Shown here: positions 15,243 through 22,830 of the stretch, piece by piece | How the letters are laid out: every line of letters starts with the position of its first letter | How positions within the stretch are numbered: position 1 is the first letter of the stretch | NCBI GenBank assembly: GCA_018780365.1 | Contig: JADMJR010000081.1 | Coordinates: 1-33,845 of the forward strand | From: Acidovorax sp. | GTDB lineage: Bacteria; Pseudomonadota; Gammaproteobacteria; Burkholderiales; Burkholderiaceae_C | DNA: 33,845 bases | Direction: 5' to 3' | Notes under the pieces: generated by a model | Seen by the model: only the letters and a program-made list of their open reading frames with translations | Told to the model about the DNA's origin: nothing | Databases searched by the model: none | Position numbers and translations under genes: made by a program

Positions 15243-16916
15243 ATGAGCGACACCACGTTTGACACCATCATCATCGGCGGGGGCACGGCCGGTGCCCTGC
15301 TTGCCAATCGCCTGAGCGCCGACGGACGCCACCGCGTGCTGCTGATCGAGGCGGGCCGCAAGGACGACTACCACTGGATCCACATCCCGGTGGGCTACCT
15401 GTACTGCATCGGCAACCCGCGCACCGACTGGCTCTACAACACCGAGCCCGATGCAGGCCTGAACGGCCGCACCCTGCGCTACCCGCGTGGCAAGACGCTG
15501 GGCGGCTGCAGCAGCATCAACGGCATGATTTACATGCGCGGCCAGGCGCGCGACTACGACCAGTGGGCTGAGCTGACCGGCGACGCAGGCTGGCGCTGGG
15601 ACAACGCCCTGCCCTACTTCCGCCGCCATGAGGACCACTGGCGGCTGGACCAGCCCGGCGGCGTGAATGAAAATTTCAAACGCCTGCACGGCAACAAGGC
15701 CACCGGCAGCACCGGCGAGTGGCGCGTGGAGAAGCAGCGCCTGCGCTGGGATGTGCTGGACGCCTTCGCCCAGGCCGCGCAGCAGGCGGGCATCCCTGCC
15801 ACCGATGATTTCAACAGCGGCAGCAACGAAGGCGTGGGCTACTTCGAGGTCAACCAGAAAAGCGGCTGGCGCTGGAACACCGCCAAGGCCTTCCTGCGGC
15901 CCACCTGCTACGGCCGCCCCAACTTCGAGATGTGGACCAGCGCACAGGCGTCCAAGCTCGTGGTCGAAACCCAGCCCGACGGCAGCAAACGCTGCACCGG
16001 CGTGGTGGTGTGGGACGGCCAGGAGATGGTCACGGCGCATTCCACGGGCGAGGTCATCCTGAGTGCAGGCGCGGTCAACTCACCGCAGCTGCTGCAGCTG
16101 TCGGGCATCGGCCCGGCCGCGCTGCTGCGCCAGCACGGCATTGACGTGGTGCACGACCTGCCCGGTGTGGGCGCCAACCTGCAAGACCATCTGCAGATCC
16201 GCGCCGTGTTCAAGGTGCAGGGCGTGCAGACGCTCAACACCATGGCCAACTCGCTCTGGGGCAAGGCCAAGATCGGGCTGGAGTACGCCACCAAACGCAG
16301 CGGCCCCATGAGCATGGCGCCCTCGCAGCTGGGCGCCTTCACGCGCAGCAGCGCCGACCAGCCTTACCCCAACATCGAATACCACGTGCAGCCCTTGTCG
16401 CTCGACGCGTTTGGCGAGCCGCTGCACAGCTTTCCGGCCTTCACGGCCAGCGTGTGCAACCTGAACCCCACGAGCCGGGGCACGGTGCAGATCAAGAGCG
16501 CGGACTTCAAGGCCGCGCCCGCCATCGCCCCCAACTACCTCAGCACGCCCGAAGACCGCCAGGTGGCCGCCGACAGCCTGCGCGTCACGCGCCGCATCGT
16601 GGCCCAGCCCGCGCTGGCCCAATACCGGCCCGAGGAGTGGAAGCCGGGCGTGCAGTTTGAAAGCGACGAAGACCTGGCGCGCCTGGCCGGCGACATCGCC
16701 ACCACCATCTTCCACCCCGTGGGCACGACCAAGATGGGGCGGGATGATGACCCGATGGCGGTGCTGGACGCCCAGCTGCGCGTGCGCGGCATTGCAGGCC
16801 TGCGTGTGGTGGATGCGGGGGCCATGCCCACCATCACCAGCGGCAACACCAACTCGCCCACGCTGATGCTGGCCGAGAAGGCGGCGGAGTGGATCATCGC
16901 GGCGCGGCGGGCATGA
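15243..16916 (+). CDS. GMC family FAD oxidoreductase (alcohol/choline dehydrogenase-like)
   Basis: A 557-residue flavoenzyme that should oxidise a primary alcohol to the aldehyde. FAD-binding IIIGGGTAGALLANRLS lies near residue 9, GMC signature 1 is in YPRGKTLGGCSSINGMIYMRG (key GKTLGGCSS), and signature 2 is GAVNSPQLLQLSGIGP (about 278-293). The catalytic pair is His491 (IFHPVGTTKMG) and Asn535 (SGNTNSPT). It resembles choline dehydrogenase BetA and alkane-pathway alcohol dehydrogenase AlkJ, but no betaine or alkane genes lie nearby, so substrate cannot be assigned. No signal peptide is seen, so it is cytoplasmic or peripheral at the membrane. It appears monocistronic, and the ATG at 15243 lacks a clear ribosome-binding site. 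Confidence 0.9.
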   Translation: MSDTTFDTIIIGGGTAGALLANRLSADGRHRVLLIEAGRKDDYHWIHIPVGYLYCIGNPRTDWLYNTEPDAGLNGRTLRYPRGKTLGGCSSINGMIYMRGQARDYDQWAELTGDAGWRWDNALPYFRRHEDHWRLDQPGGVNENFKRLHGNKATGSTGEWRVEKQRLRWDVLDAFAQAAQQAGIPATDDFNSGSNEGVGYFEVNQKSGWRWNTAKAFLRPTCYGRPNFEMWTSAQASKLVVETQPDGSKRCTGVVVWDGQEMVTAHSTGEVILSAGAVNSPQLLQLSGIGPAALLRQHGIDVVHDLPGVGANLQDHLQIRAVFKVQGVQTLNTMANSLWGKAKIGLEYATKRSGPMSMAPSQLGAFTRSSADQPYPNIEYHVQPLSLDAFGEPLHSFPAFTASVCNLNPTSRGTVQIKSADFKAAPAIAPNYLSTPEDRQVAADSLRVTRRIVAQPALAQYRPEEWKPGVQFESDEDLARLAGDIATTIFHPVGTTKMGRDDDPMAVLDAQLRVRGIAGLRVVDAGAMPTITSGNTNSPTLMLAEKAAEWIIAARRA

Positions 16917-16941
16917 CCCCCGGGCTGCCGCACGGGCCCCG

Positions 16942-17274
16942 TCAGCGGATGCCGCCCACGTAGCGCGGTACTTCGGGCGGCGGTGGAGGCGGTGGTGGTG
17001 CCAGGCGCTGGCGCACCGCCTGTGTGGCCACATCCAGCAAGGGCTTGCGCGCTGCGGGCGTCGGCGCCTGGTGCACCGCCTGGTCCAGCCGATCGGCCCA
17101 CTCGGCCAGATCGGGCGCGTTGTCCTCCTGGGCACGCAGGCGCGCAAACCGCACGATCTCCAGCGCGTATTCGGCGTTGGCCGCCATCCACTCGGTGTCG
17201 GTCACGCGCCCCGTCTTGCGGCGCAGCAGCACGTGCAGGTGGGCGGCAATGGCAAGCTTGTCGGAATCGGGCAT
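16942..17274 (-). CDS. Small hypothetical protein with polyproline tail
   Basis: A 110-residue protein I do not recognise. The start is well supported by AAGGAG seven bases before the ATG. The N-terminal 85 residues look alpha-helical and charged (DKLAIAAHLHVLLRRKTGRVTD, then repeated Ala/Glu/Arg helices), with no signal peptide or membrane segment. A run of eight prolines (about 93-100) precedes the short tail EVPRYVGGIR. The first 40 residues have the look of small cytoplasmic proteins tied to signalling or regulation, but no assignment is made. It lies downstream of the ammonium transporter on the same strand, separated by 242 bp that hold repeat R3, and is convergent with the GMC gene. 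Confidence 0.75.
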   Translation of the reverse strand: MPDSDKLAIAAHLHVLLRRKTGRVTDTEWMAANAEYALEIVRFARLRAQEDNAPDLAEWADRLDQAVHQAPTPAARKPLLDVATQAVRQRLAPPPPPPPPEVPRYVGGIR

Positions 17275-17352
17275 GGTCGGCTCCTTACGGCATTTCAGTC
17301 ATCCAGGGAACTGCGCGCGCCATCAACTGGCCATGACAGAGGCACGGCCCAG

Positions 17353-17513
17353 GCCAGTGCCACCGTGGAACTGGCTTTGCCAGGCCACGGGTGGCGTCCC
17401 CCTCGGGGGCTGAGATGCCGCAGCTCCGAGCCTGCCTTCGCAGGCTTGGACGGCATCGAAGAGCTGTCGCCTCTGGCGACAGCACCGAGCGGGTTGCGGC
17501 TCAGGGGGGCTTC
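17353..17513 (-). repeat. Post-stop multi-hairpin repeat with extra hairpins, copy R3
   Basis: Starts about three bases after the ammonium transporter stop on the minus strand (GAAGCCCCCCTGAG) and ends in the CTGGCAAAGCCAG hairpin, like the other copies, but carries about 70 bp of extra sequence. That block contains two perfect hairpins: GCTGTCGCC-TCT-GGCGACAGC (17463-17483) and AGCCTGC-CTTC-GCAGGCT (17429-17446). Confidence 0.75.
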
Positions 17514-17516
17514 CAT

Positions 17517-18887
17517 CTACCCCAAGTGCTCGCGGTGCTGGGCAATGTCGAGCCCGGTCTGCTCGGCCTGCTCGTCCACCCGCAGGCCCATCGCAAAGTT
17601 GATGAGCCACAACAGTGCGGCCGTCGCCACCAGGCTGTAGGCCATCACGGCGCCCACACCAATGGCCTGGGTGAGCAGGCTGCCCTGCACGCCGCCCACG
17701 GTTTTGCTGGCCAACACGCCCGTGAGCAGCGAGCCCACGATGCCGCCAATGCCATGCACACCGAACACATCGAGCGAGTCGTCCACCCGCAGCAGCCGCT
17801 TGAGCCCCGTGGCGCCCCAGTAGCAGGCCAGGCCCGCCACCAGGCCAATCACCACGGCCGAGCGCAGCGTGACAAACCCTGCCGCCGGGGTGATGGCCAC
17901 CAGGCCTGCGACCAGGCCGGAACACAGCCCCAGCAACGACGGACGCCCGCGCACCACCCACTCGCCCAGCATCCACGCCAGCGCACCGGCCGCAGCGGCC
18001 AGGTGCGTCACCGCCATGGCCAGCCCGGCGCGGCCATCGGCCGCCACGGCCGAGCCCGCGTTGAAGCCAAACCAGCCCACCCACAACAGGCCCGCGCCCG
18101 CCATGGTGAGCCCCAGGTTGTAGGGTTCGAACGGCTGGCGGCCATAGCCCGTGCGGCGGCCCAGGAACCAGGCACACACCAGCCCGGCCACGCCCGCATT
18201 CACGTGCACCACCGAGCCGCCTGCAAAGTCAAGCGCCCCCATCTGGGCCAGCCAGCCGCCCGGCTCCCACACCCAGTGCGCCACCGGGGCATAGACCACC
18301 AGCGTCCACAGGCCGATGAAGACCAGCATGGCGGAAAACCGCATGCGCTCCACCAACGCGCCCACCAGCAGTGCGGCGGTGATGATGGCAAAGGTGAGCT
18401 GGAACATCGCGTACACCGATTCGGGAATGTGGGGCGCCACATGGCTCACGGCCAGCTGGCCGCCCGCCAGGTCGAAGTCCAGCCCCGCAAAACCTGCGCG
18501 CTCCCAGCCGCCCAGCCAGGCATTGCCGGGCGTGAAGGCGAGGGAGTACCCCGCCGCAAACCACAGCAGGCTGACCAGCGCCGCAATCGCCACCACGCTG
18601 GCCATGGTGTTGAGCACGTTCTTCTTGCGCACCATGCCCGCGTAGAACAGCGCGATGCCCGGCAGGGTCATGAGCAGCACCAGGGCGGTGGAGGTCATCA
18701 TCCAGCCCGTGTGGGCAGCGTTCACCGTGTCCTGCGCGACCAGGGATGGCCGCGTGAGCGCCACCGCCACCGCTGCCGGAGCCGCCCCACCGGCCACCGC
18801 CTCGGGCGGGCTCTGCGCCAGCGCACTGGCACACAGCCCCAGACACAACCCCACAACCGCCACGAACCGGTGCAAGACTCCCCGCAT
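17517..18887 (-). CDS. amt: Ammonium transporter (Amt family)
   Basis: Inner-membrane ammonium channel, 456 residues, with a signal peptide (MRGVLHRFVAVVGLCLGLCASALAQ-type, cleavage after ALA about residue 24) and eleven predicted helices. Family hallmarks: the FYAGMVRKKNVLNTM segment near the start of the channel, DFAGGSVVHVNAG (pore Asp and first twin His) and DVFGVHGIGGIVGSLLTG (second twin His), all intact. The start at 18887 has GGGAG upstream. A sigma-54 promoter match at 18922-18937 and an NtrC-like palindrome at 19007-19023 indicate induction on nitrogen limitation. Unlike many amtB genes it has no adjacent glnK in the window. The stop is followed at once by repeat R3. Confidence 0.95.
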   Translation of the reverse strand: MRGVLHRFVAVVGLCLGLCASALAQSPPEAVAGGAAPAAVAVALTRPSLVAQDTVNAAHTGWMMTSTALVLLMTLPGIALFYAGMVRKKNVLNTMASVVAIAALVSLLWFAAGYSLAFTPGNAWLGGWERAGFAGLDFDLAGGQLAVSHVAPHIPESVYAMFQLTFAIITAALLVGALVERMRFSAMLVFIGLWTLVVYAPVAHWVWEPGGWLAQMGALDFAGGSVVHVNAGVAGLVCAWFLGRRTGYGRQPFEPYNLGLTMAGAGLLWVGWFGFNAGSAVAADGRAGLAMAVTHLAAAAGALAWMLGEWVVRGRPSLLGLCSGLVAGLVAITPAAGFVTLRSAVVIGLVAGLACYWGATGLKRLLRVDDSLDVFGVHGIGGIVGSLLTGVLASKTVGGVQGSLLTQAIGVGAVMAYSLVATAALLWLINFAMGLRVDEQAEQTGLDIAQHREHLG

Positions 18888-18921
18888 GAAGGCTCCCTTT
18901 CGCAAATTGTTACAAGCGTCT

Positions 18922-18937
18922 TGCACGAGCCATGCCA
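18922..18937 (-). promoter_or_regulatory. Sigma-54 promoter of amt
   Basis: On the minus strand the sequence is TGGCATGGCTCGTGCA, against the sigma-54 consensus TGGCAYRNNNNTTGCW. Only one specified position differs, and the invariant GG and GC are at the required 10-base spacing. Transcription would start near 18911, about 24 bases before the amt ATG. This fits known RpoN control of ammonium transport in Proteobacteria. Confidence 0.8.
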
Positions 18938-19006
18938 GCCGACACCCCCTGTTTCGGGGCCCACGCCCGGCCCGGCGCCCAACAAAGGGGGGTGGGAAAC
19001 CCCCAA

Positions 19007-19023
19007 TGCACCAGCGGGGTGCG
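19007..19023 (-). promoter_or_regulatory. NtrC-like binding site upstream of amt
   Basis: TGCACC-AGCGG-GGTGCG matches the NtrC palindrome TGCACC-N5-GGTGCA at 11 of 12 positions. It is centred about 100 bases upstream of the predicted sigma-54 start, a normal enhancer distance. A looser palindrome, GCACC-N6-GGTGC, lies at 19113-19128 with one extra spacer base. Confidence 0.6.
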
Positions 19024-19138
19024 GCCGTTACAGTTGCGGCACTCGAGAGCGCGCTTCGGTGTGCCAAGCGAGGGGCCCGAGGAGACACTTTCTACCAACA
19101 ACCACATTCAAAGCACCCAACGAGGTGCAACACTTTCC

Positions 19139-19166
19139 AGGCGCTGGCGATCCCAGCGCCTTTTTC
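19139..19166 (+). terminator. Intrinsic terminator with no upstream gene
   Basis: Perfect 9-bp stem AGGCGCTGG-CGATC-CCAGCGCCT followed by TTTTCTT on the plus strand. No plus-strand protein gene lies upstream, and the next plus-strand gene starts at 19250. It therefore ends either an unannotated small RNA from 18950-19139 or a prematurely terminated leader of the TauE/SafE gene. Copies of ACACTTT (19086, 19131) and AAAAGTGT (about 19178) flank it. Confidence 0.75.
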
Positions 19167-19249
19167 TTGCCTGCTCGAAAAGTGTCCCGGGCGCCCAGCG
19201 CGTCCGTTCAGTCCTGAATTGATAGCACTCCAGGTGCGAAAATAGCGCC

Positions 19250-20008
19250 ATGGAATGGATTTTGATGACCCTGGCCTCGCTGCTCGCAGGCTTTGTGGAT
19301 GCGATCGTGGGGGGCGGGGGCCTGGTGATGGTGCCCGCGTTGTTTGCAGCGTTTCCGGGGGCGCCACCGGCCACGCTGCTGGGCACCAACAAGGCGGCGT
19401 CGGTGTGGGGCACGGCCATGGCCACCTGGCAGTACAGCCGCCGGGTACAGATCCGCTGGCAGGCCATGCTGCCTGCTGCGGCGGCCGGTTTTGTGGGGTC
19501 GTTTGCGGGCGCCTGGGCCGTCACGGTGATTTCGGCCGACTTCCTGCGCAAGCTGCTGCCCCTGGTGCTGCTGGCCGTGCTGGTCTACACCCTGGCCAAA
19601 AAAGAGCTGGGCCGGCACCACACGCCGCGTTTTGCCGGTCGCACCGAGGTGCTGGTGGCCGGGCTGATCGGTGTGCTCATCGGTTTTTATGACGGCTTCT
19701 TCGGCCCGGGCACCGGCAGCTTCTTTGTGTTCCTGTTCGTTCGGCTGCTGGGCTACGACTTCCTCAATGCCTCAGCCTCGGCCAAGCTGCTCAACTGCGC
19801 CACCAACATCGCTGCCATCCTGCTGTTTGCAGCCAAAGGCCATGTGTGGTGGCACTTTGCCGTGACGCTGGCCGTGGCCAACGTGGTGGGCAGCCTGCTG
19901 GGCACGCACATGGCGCTCAAGCATGGCACCGGCTTTGTGCGCGGCATCTTCATCCTGGTGGTGAGTACGCTCATCCTCAAGACCGGCTACGACGCGTTCT
20001 GGAGGTAA
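19250..20008 (+). CDS. TauE/SafE (TSUP) family membrane transporter
   Basis: Inner-membrane protein of 252 residues with about seven to eight hydrophobic helices, in the TSUP family of sulfite, sulfoacetate and other organo-anion exporters. Family marks include the N-terminal AGFVDAIVGGGGLVMVPAL pattern, GTNKAASVWGT (about 44-54), GFYDGFFGPGTGSF (about 146-159) and SAKLLNCATNIAA. The glycine-rich motifs of both half-repeats are intact. The substrate cannot be read from sequence, and no sulfur genes adjoin it. The ATG at 19250 has no good ribosome-binding site. The leader contains an intrinsic terminator 84 bp upstream. Repeat R4 begins two bases after the stop. Confidence 0.88.
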   Translation: MEWILMTLASLLAGFVDAIVGGGGLVMVPALFAAFPGAPPATLLGTNKAASVWGTAMATWQYSRRVQIRWQAMLPAAAAGFVGSFAGAWAVTVISADFLRKLLPLVLLAVLVYTLAKKELGRHHTPRFAGRTEVLVAGLIGVLIGFYDGFFGPGTGSFFVFLFVRLLGYDFLNASASAKLLNCATNIAAILLFAAKGHVWWHFAVTLAVANVVGSLLGTHMALKHGTGFVRGIFILVVSTLILKTGYDAFWR

Positions 20009-20010
20009 TA

Positions 20011-20118
20011 CACCCCCTGAGGCGCTTCGCGCCTCCCCCTCTCTCGCTACGCGGGAGGGAGACGCCCCCAGCGCACGGGCTGGATACGCCGCCTTCGCGG
20101 CGGGGCGGCCCTTGCGCG
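20011..20118 (+). repeat. Post-stop multi-hairpin repeat, copy R4
   Basis: Begins two bases after the TauE/SafE stop: CACCCCCTGAGG, then the perfect hairpin GAGGCGC-TTC-GCGCCTC (20019-20035), then a C/T block pairing with GCGGGAGGGAG, then GGCGGGGCGGCCCTTGCGCG. The last block is shared with R7 rather than with the CTGGC...GCCAG subtype. Confidence 0.75.
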
Positions 20119-20266
20119 GGGGCACTGGCACTGCGGCGCGCCAGTCGCACAGGCTACATGCATCTCAAAGGGTGGAGAGTCCTCGAAGAGACCACCTCCA
20201 GTTCGGGAGGTACCCCTAAACCTGTTGTGAATAAGCACACAAGCGCCCACCGGGGGTTGTCCGCAG

Positions 20267-20296
20267 TGTCAAGGAAAAAATCCGCATCTTTATAAT
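20267..20296 (+). promoter_or_regulatory. Sigma-70 promoter of the ABC importer operon
   Basis: A perfect -10 box TATAAT at 20291-20296 with a weak -35 candidate TGTCAA 18 bases upstream. The start site would be near 20303, just before the structured leader. The stretch 20119-20266 holds a small hairpin, ACCTCC-AGTTCG-GGAGGT (20194-20211), of unknown role and no gene. Confidence 0.6.
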
Positions 20297-20312
20297 CGTG
20301 TCCATTTGATGA

Positions 20313-20391
20313 CGGCAGGCTTCGCCATTGGCGATGACCCCGCCCTCGTTCCCCGAGCCTCCGGCCTGCTTACCCGCATGCCGGATTTTTT
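20313..20391 (+). promoter_or_regulatory. Candidate riboswitch or attenuator with terminator
   Basis: The leader RNA can fold in two exclusive ways. Form 1 is a three-way junction: P1 GCAGGC (20315-20320) with GCCTGC (20364-20369), P2 TCGCC-ATT-GGCGA (20322-20334) and P3 CTCG-TTCCC-CGAG (20345-20357). Form 2 is an intrinsic terminator: TCCGGCCTGC (20360-20369) with GCATGCCGGA (20376-20385), one mismatch, 6-base loop, then TTTTTT. P1 and the terminator use the same strand 20364-20369. The element lies between a TATAAT promoter and the substrate-binding protein gene (start 20424). I match it to no known riboswitch class; the ligand is unknown. A protein-bound attenuator is the main alternative. 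Confidence 0.6.
20360..20391 (+). terminator. Intrinsic terminator in the ABC operon leader
   Basis: Ten-pair stem with one mismatch (20360-20369 with 20376-20385), loop TTACCC and six T residues (20386-20391), ending 32 bases before the first gene of the operon. Its position before rather than after a gene implies regulated read-through. Confidence 0.75.
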
Positions 20392-20423
20392 GTACCTGAA
20401 ATACCCCGTACAGGACCCATCCC

Positions 20424-21185
20424 ATGAAATTGTTCAAGGCTGTCGCCACCGCCCTCGCGCTTTGCGCCGCATTCGCCGCCCAGGCCCGGACACTGGACGA
20501 GGTGAAGAAGGACGGCAAGATCCTCATCGCCACCGAAGGCCAGTTCGCCCCGTTCAATTTCTTCAACGGCACCACGCTGACCGGCTTTGAAGTGGAAGTG
20601 GCCGAACTCGTGGCCAAGAAGATGGGCCTGGCCATCCAGTGGAAGACCCTGGGCTTTGACGCCCTGCTCACCGGCCTGCGCCAGGACCGCTGGGACCTGG
20701 TGATCGCCTCGCACGGCATCACCGACGAACGCGCCAAGGCCGTGACCTTCACCGAGCCCCACTACTGCTCGGGCGGCATGATCATCGCCATGGACCCCGC
20801 CATCAAGGGCGCCAAGGACCTGGCCGGCAAGATCGTGGCCGTGCAGACCGGCACCAGCTACCTCGAAAACGTGCAGAAGGTCTCGTCCATCAAGGAAATG
20901 AAGAACTTCCCCACCGACGTGGACGCCCGCAGCGCCCTGAACTCGCGCCGCGTGGACGCCTGGGTGACCGACCGCTTCGTGGCCAAGGCCGTGGCCGAGA
21001 AGAACCCCGGCGCGGGCTTCAAGCTGGGTGACATGCTGTTCATCGAGCGCATCGCCGCCGCCGTGGCCAAGGGCAACAGCTCGCTGGCCGGTGGCTGGAA
21101 CAAGGCGCTGGCCGAAGTGATGGCCGACGGCAGCTACGCCGCGCTGTCCAAGAAGTATTTCAACGAAGACGTGCGCTGCCAGTAA
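20424..21185 (+). CDS. Amino-acid-type ABC transporter substrate-binding protein
   Basis: Periplasmic solute-binding protein of family 3 (SBP_bac_3), 253 residues. A signal peptide (MKLFKAVATALALCAAFAAQA) is followed by the mature start RTLDEVKKDGKILIATEG. Family features: PFNFFNGTTLTGFEVEVAELVAKKMG, the GLRQDRWDLVIASHGIT segment (about 85-100) and QTGTSYLENV in lobe two. These proteins mostly bind polar amino acids or small amines. It is the first gene of a four-gene set: permease (21 bp later), ATPase and, after a repeat, a porin. Expression is probably controlled by the leader element at 20313-20391. The exact ligand cannot be inferred. Confidence 0.92.
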   Translation: MKLFKAVATALALCAAFAAQARTLDEVKKDGKILIATEGQFAPFNFFNGTTLTGFEVEVAELVAKKMGLAIQWKTLGFDALLTGLRQDRWDLVIASHGITDERAKAVTFTEPHYCSGGMIIAMDPAIKGAKDLAGKIVAVQTGTSYLENVQKVSSIKEMKNFPTDVDARSALNSRRVDAWVTDRFVAKAVAEKNPGAGFKLGDMLFIERIAAAVAKGNSSLAGGWNKALAEVMADGSYAALSKKYFNEDVRCQ

Positions 21186-21206
21186 GCACGCCCAGGGTTT
21201 TTCTTC

Positions 21207-21989
21207 ATGCTCACTGCCCTTTGGCCACAGCGCTGGTCCCGCCAGCAGCGCAGCAACGCCACGCTCGTCTCGGCCGTCATCCTGATGGTCCTGGCGCTGG
21301 CGCTGCTGGGCCAGTTGCTCTCCTTCCTGCCCGAACCCATCGGCCCCAACGCCCAGGCTTTTTCTGACGGTGCCCGCACCACGCTGTGGCTCACGCTGAT
21401 CAGCGGCAGCGTCGGCCTGGTGCTGGGCACCGGCGCGGCCCTGGCCCGCACCGCACGCTGGGCGGTGGTGCGCTGGGCAGCCAGTTTCTACATCTGGGTC
21501 ATCCGGGGCACGCCCCTGCTGGTGCAGATCCTGTTTGTGTACTTCGCGCTGCCGGTGCTGGTGCCGGGGCTGAACTTGCCCGACTTTGCCGCCGCCGTGC
21601 TGGCCCTGGGCCTGAACGTGGGTGCCTACAACGCCGAGGCCATCCGCGCCGGGCTGCTGGCCGTGCCGCGCGGCCAGACCGAGGCCGCCAAGGCCCTGGG
21701 CCTGGGCCGCATGCATGTCTTTTTTGACGTGGTGTTTCCGCAGGCGTTCAAGATCTCGCTGCCGCCGCTGGTGAGCAACTTTGTGGCGCTGCTCAAGGAC
21801 TCGTCGCTGGCCTACGCCATTGGCGTGGTGGAGCTGACCAACGTGGGCAACCGCATCCAGTCGGCCACCTTCCAGCCGATTGCCACGCTGTCCACCGTGG
21901 CCATCACCTACCTGCTGCTGACCACGCTGGTCACGCAAATCTCGAACGCCGTGGAATACCGGTTTGACGTGGAGGGCCGCAACCAATGA
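21207..21989 (+). CDS. Amino-acid ABC transporter permease
   Basis: Inner-membrane permease of the HisM/GlnP type, 260 residues, with an extra N-terminal hydrophobic segment (about 18-42) and a core of five helices. The coupling helix motif is clear: [18 protein letters not shown] with downstream [15 protein letters not shown] (about 160-195). [20 protein letters not shown] is typical of polar amino acid permeases. It starts 21 bases after the binding-protein stop, and the ATPase start overlaps its stop (ATGA). Only one permease gene is present, so the channel should be a homodimer. Confidence 0.92.
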   Translation: MLTALWPQRWSRQQRSNATLVSAVILMVLALALLGQLLSFLPEPIGPNAQAFSDGARTTLWLTLISGSVGLVLGTGAALARTARWAVVRWAASFYIWVIRGTPLLVQILFVYFALPVLVPGLNLPDFAAAVLALGLNVGAYNAEAIRAGLLAVPRGQTEAAKALGLGRMHVFFDVVFPQAFKISLPPLVSNFVALLKDSSLAYAIGVVELTNVGNRIQSATFQPIATLSTVAITYLLLTTLVTQISNAVEYRFDVEGRNQ

Positions 21990-22729
21990 GCCAGCCCACG
22001 CCTTTCATTGTGGTGGACCGGGTCTGCAAATCCTTCGGCGCGCACCAGGTGCTCAAGGATGTCTCGACCACCTTCAACACCGGCGAGGTCACCGTCATCA
22101 TCGGCGCCTCCGGTTCGGGCAAAAGCACGCTGCTGCGCGCCATCAACCGGCTGGAGCCCCACGACAGCGGCACCATCACCATTGGCGGCGAGCCGGTGAC
22201 CGACGACCAGCACCTGCTGCAAAAGCAGCGCAGCGAGGTCGGCATGGTGTTCCAGCAGTTCAACCTGTTCGGCCACATGAGCGTGCTGGACAACGTGACA
22301 CTGGCGCCGCGCCGCATCCGCCACACGCCGCGCGCCCAGGCCAACGAGCAGGCCATGGCCCTGCTCACCCGCGTGGGCATGCAGGACCACGCCCACAAAT
22401 ACCCCTGGCAGCTCTCGGGCGGCCAGCAGCAGCGGGTGGCCATTGCACGCGCGCTGGCCATGCAGCCCCAGGTGATGCTGTTCGACGAACCCACCTCGGC
22501 CCTGGACCCCGAGATGGTGCAGGAGGTGCTGGACGTGATGCGCGAACTGGCCCGTGGCGGCATGACCATGATCGTGGTGACCCACGAGATGGGCTTTGCG
22601 CGCGAGGTGTCCGACCGCGTGATGTTCTTTGACCAAGGCCGCATCGCGCACGACGCCCCGCCCGCCGAGTTCTTCAACAACCCCGGCAACGACCGCATTC
22701 GCGCCTTCATTGGCCGCATGAGCACCTGA
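21986..22729 (+). CDS. Amino-acid ABC transporter ATPase
   Basis: ATPase of the HisP/GlnQ type, 247 residues. Walker [10 protein letters not shown] (40-48), Q-loop VFQQFNLF (88-95), signature LSGGQ (143-147), Walker B VMLFDE (163-168) and H-loop VVTHEMGFA are all intact. The FQQFNLF and [10 protein letters not shown] stretches are characteristic of polar amino acid importers. The start overlaps the permease stop by four bases, so translation is coupled. Repeat R5 begins a few bases after the stop, before the porin gene. Confidence 0.95.
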   Translation: MSQPTPFIVVDRVCKSFGAHQVLKDVSTTFNTGEVTVIIGASGSGKSTLLRAINRLEPHDSGTITIGGEPVTDDQHLLQKQRSEVGMVFQQFNLFGHMSVLDNVTLAPRRIRHTPRAQANEQAMALLTRVGMQDHAHKYPWQLSGGQQQRVAIARALAMQPQVMLFDEPTSALDPEMVQEVLDVMRELARGGMTMIVVTHEMGFAREVSDRVMFFDQGRIAHDAPPAEFFNNPGNDRIRAFIGRMST

Positions 22730-22736
22730 AGAATGA

Positions 22737-22830
22737 AGCACCCCCTGAGTCGCTTCGCGCCTTCCCCCTCTCTCGCTGCGCGGGAGGGGAACGCACCCGG
22801 TGGCCTGGCAAAGCCAGCTCCACGGGTGCA
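22737..22830 (+). repeat. Post-stop multi-hairpin repeat, copy R5
   Basis: Begins seven bases after the ATPase stop: GAAGCACCCCCTGAGTCGC, then a C/T block pairing with GCGGGAGGGG, then a long stem at 22793-22829. That stem pairs GCACCC with GGGTGC, GTGG with CCAC and CTGGC with GCCAG around an AAA loop. It lies between the ABC genes and the porin gene. Confidence 0.8.

Noticed and set aside
19222..19248. TTGATAGCA...AAAATAGCGCC before the TauE/SafE gene as another dispersed repeat copy
   Set aside because: Only short pieces match and neither the block order nor the terminal hairpin is present, so it is too weak to call.
20170..20215. Cloverleaf-like set of small hairpins before the ABC promoter
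   Set aside because: It lacks a 7-bp acceptor stem, the GTTCRA T-loop and a plausible anticodon stem, so it is not a tRNA.
20226..20234. TGTGAATAA, a match to the relaxed DnaA box; another at 31654-31662
   Set aside because: Single isolated 9-mers are expected by chance, there is no cluster or AT-rich unwinding region, and neighbouring genes do not suggest an origin.
20309..20590. Possible leader peptide starting with ATG at 20309
   Set aside because: The frame runs out of phase through the binding-protein gene without an early stop, has no run of regulatory codons and no ribosome-binding site, unlike true attenuator peptides.
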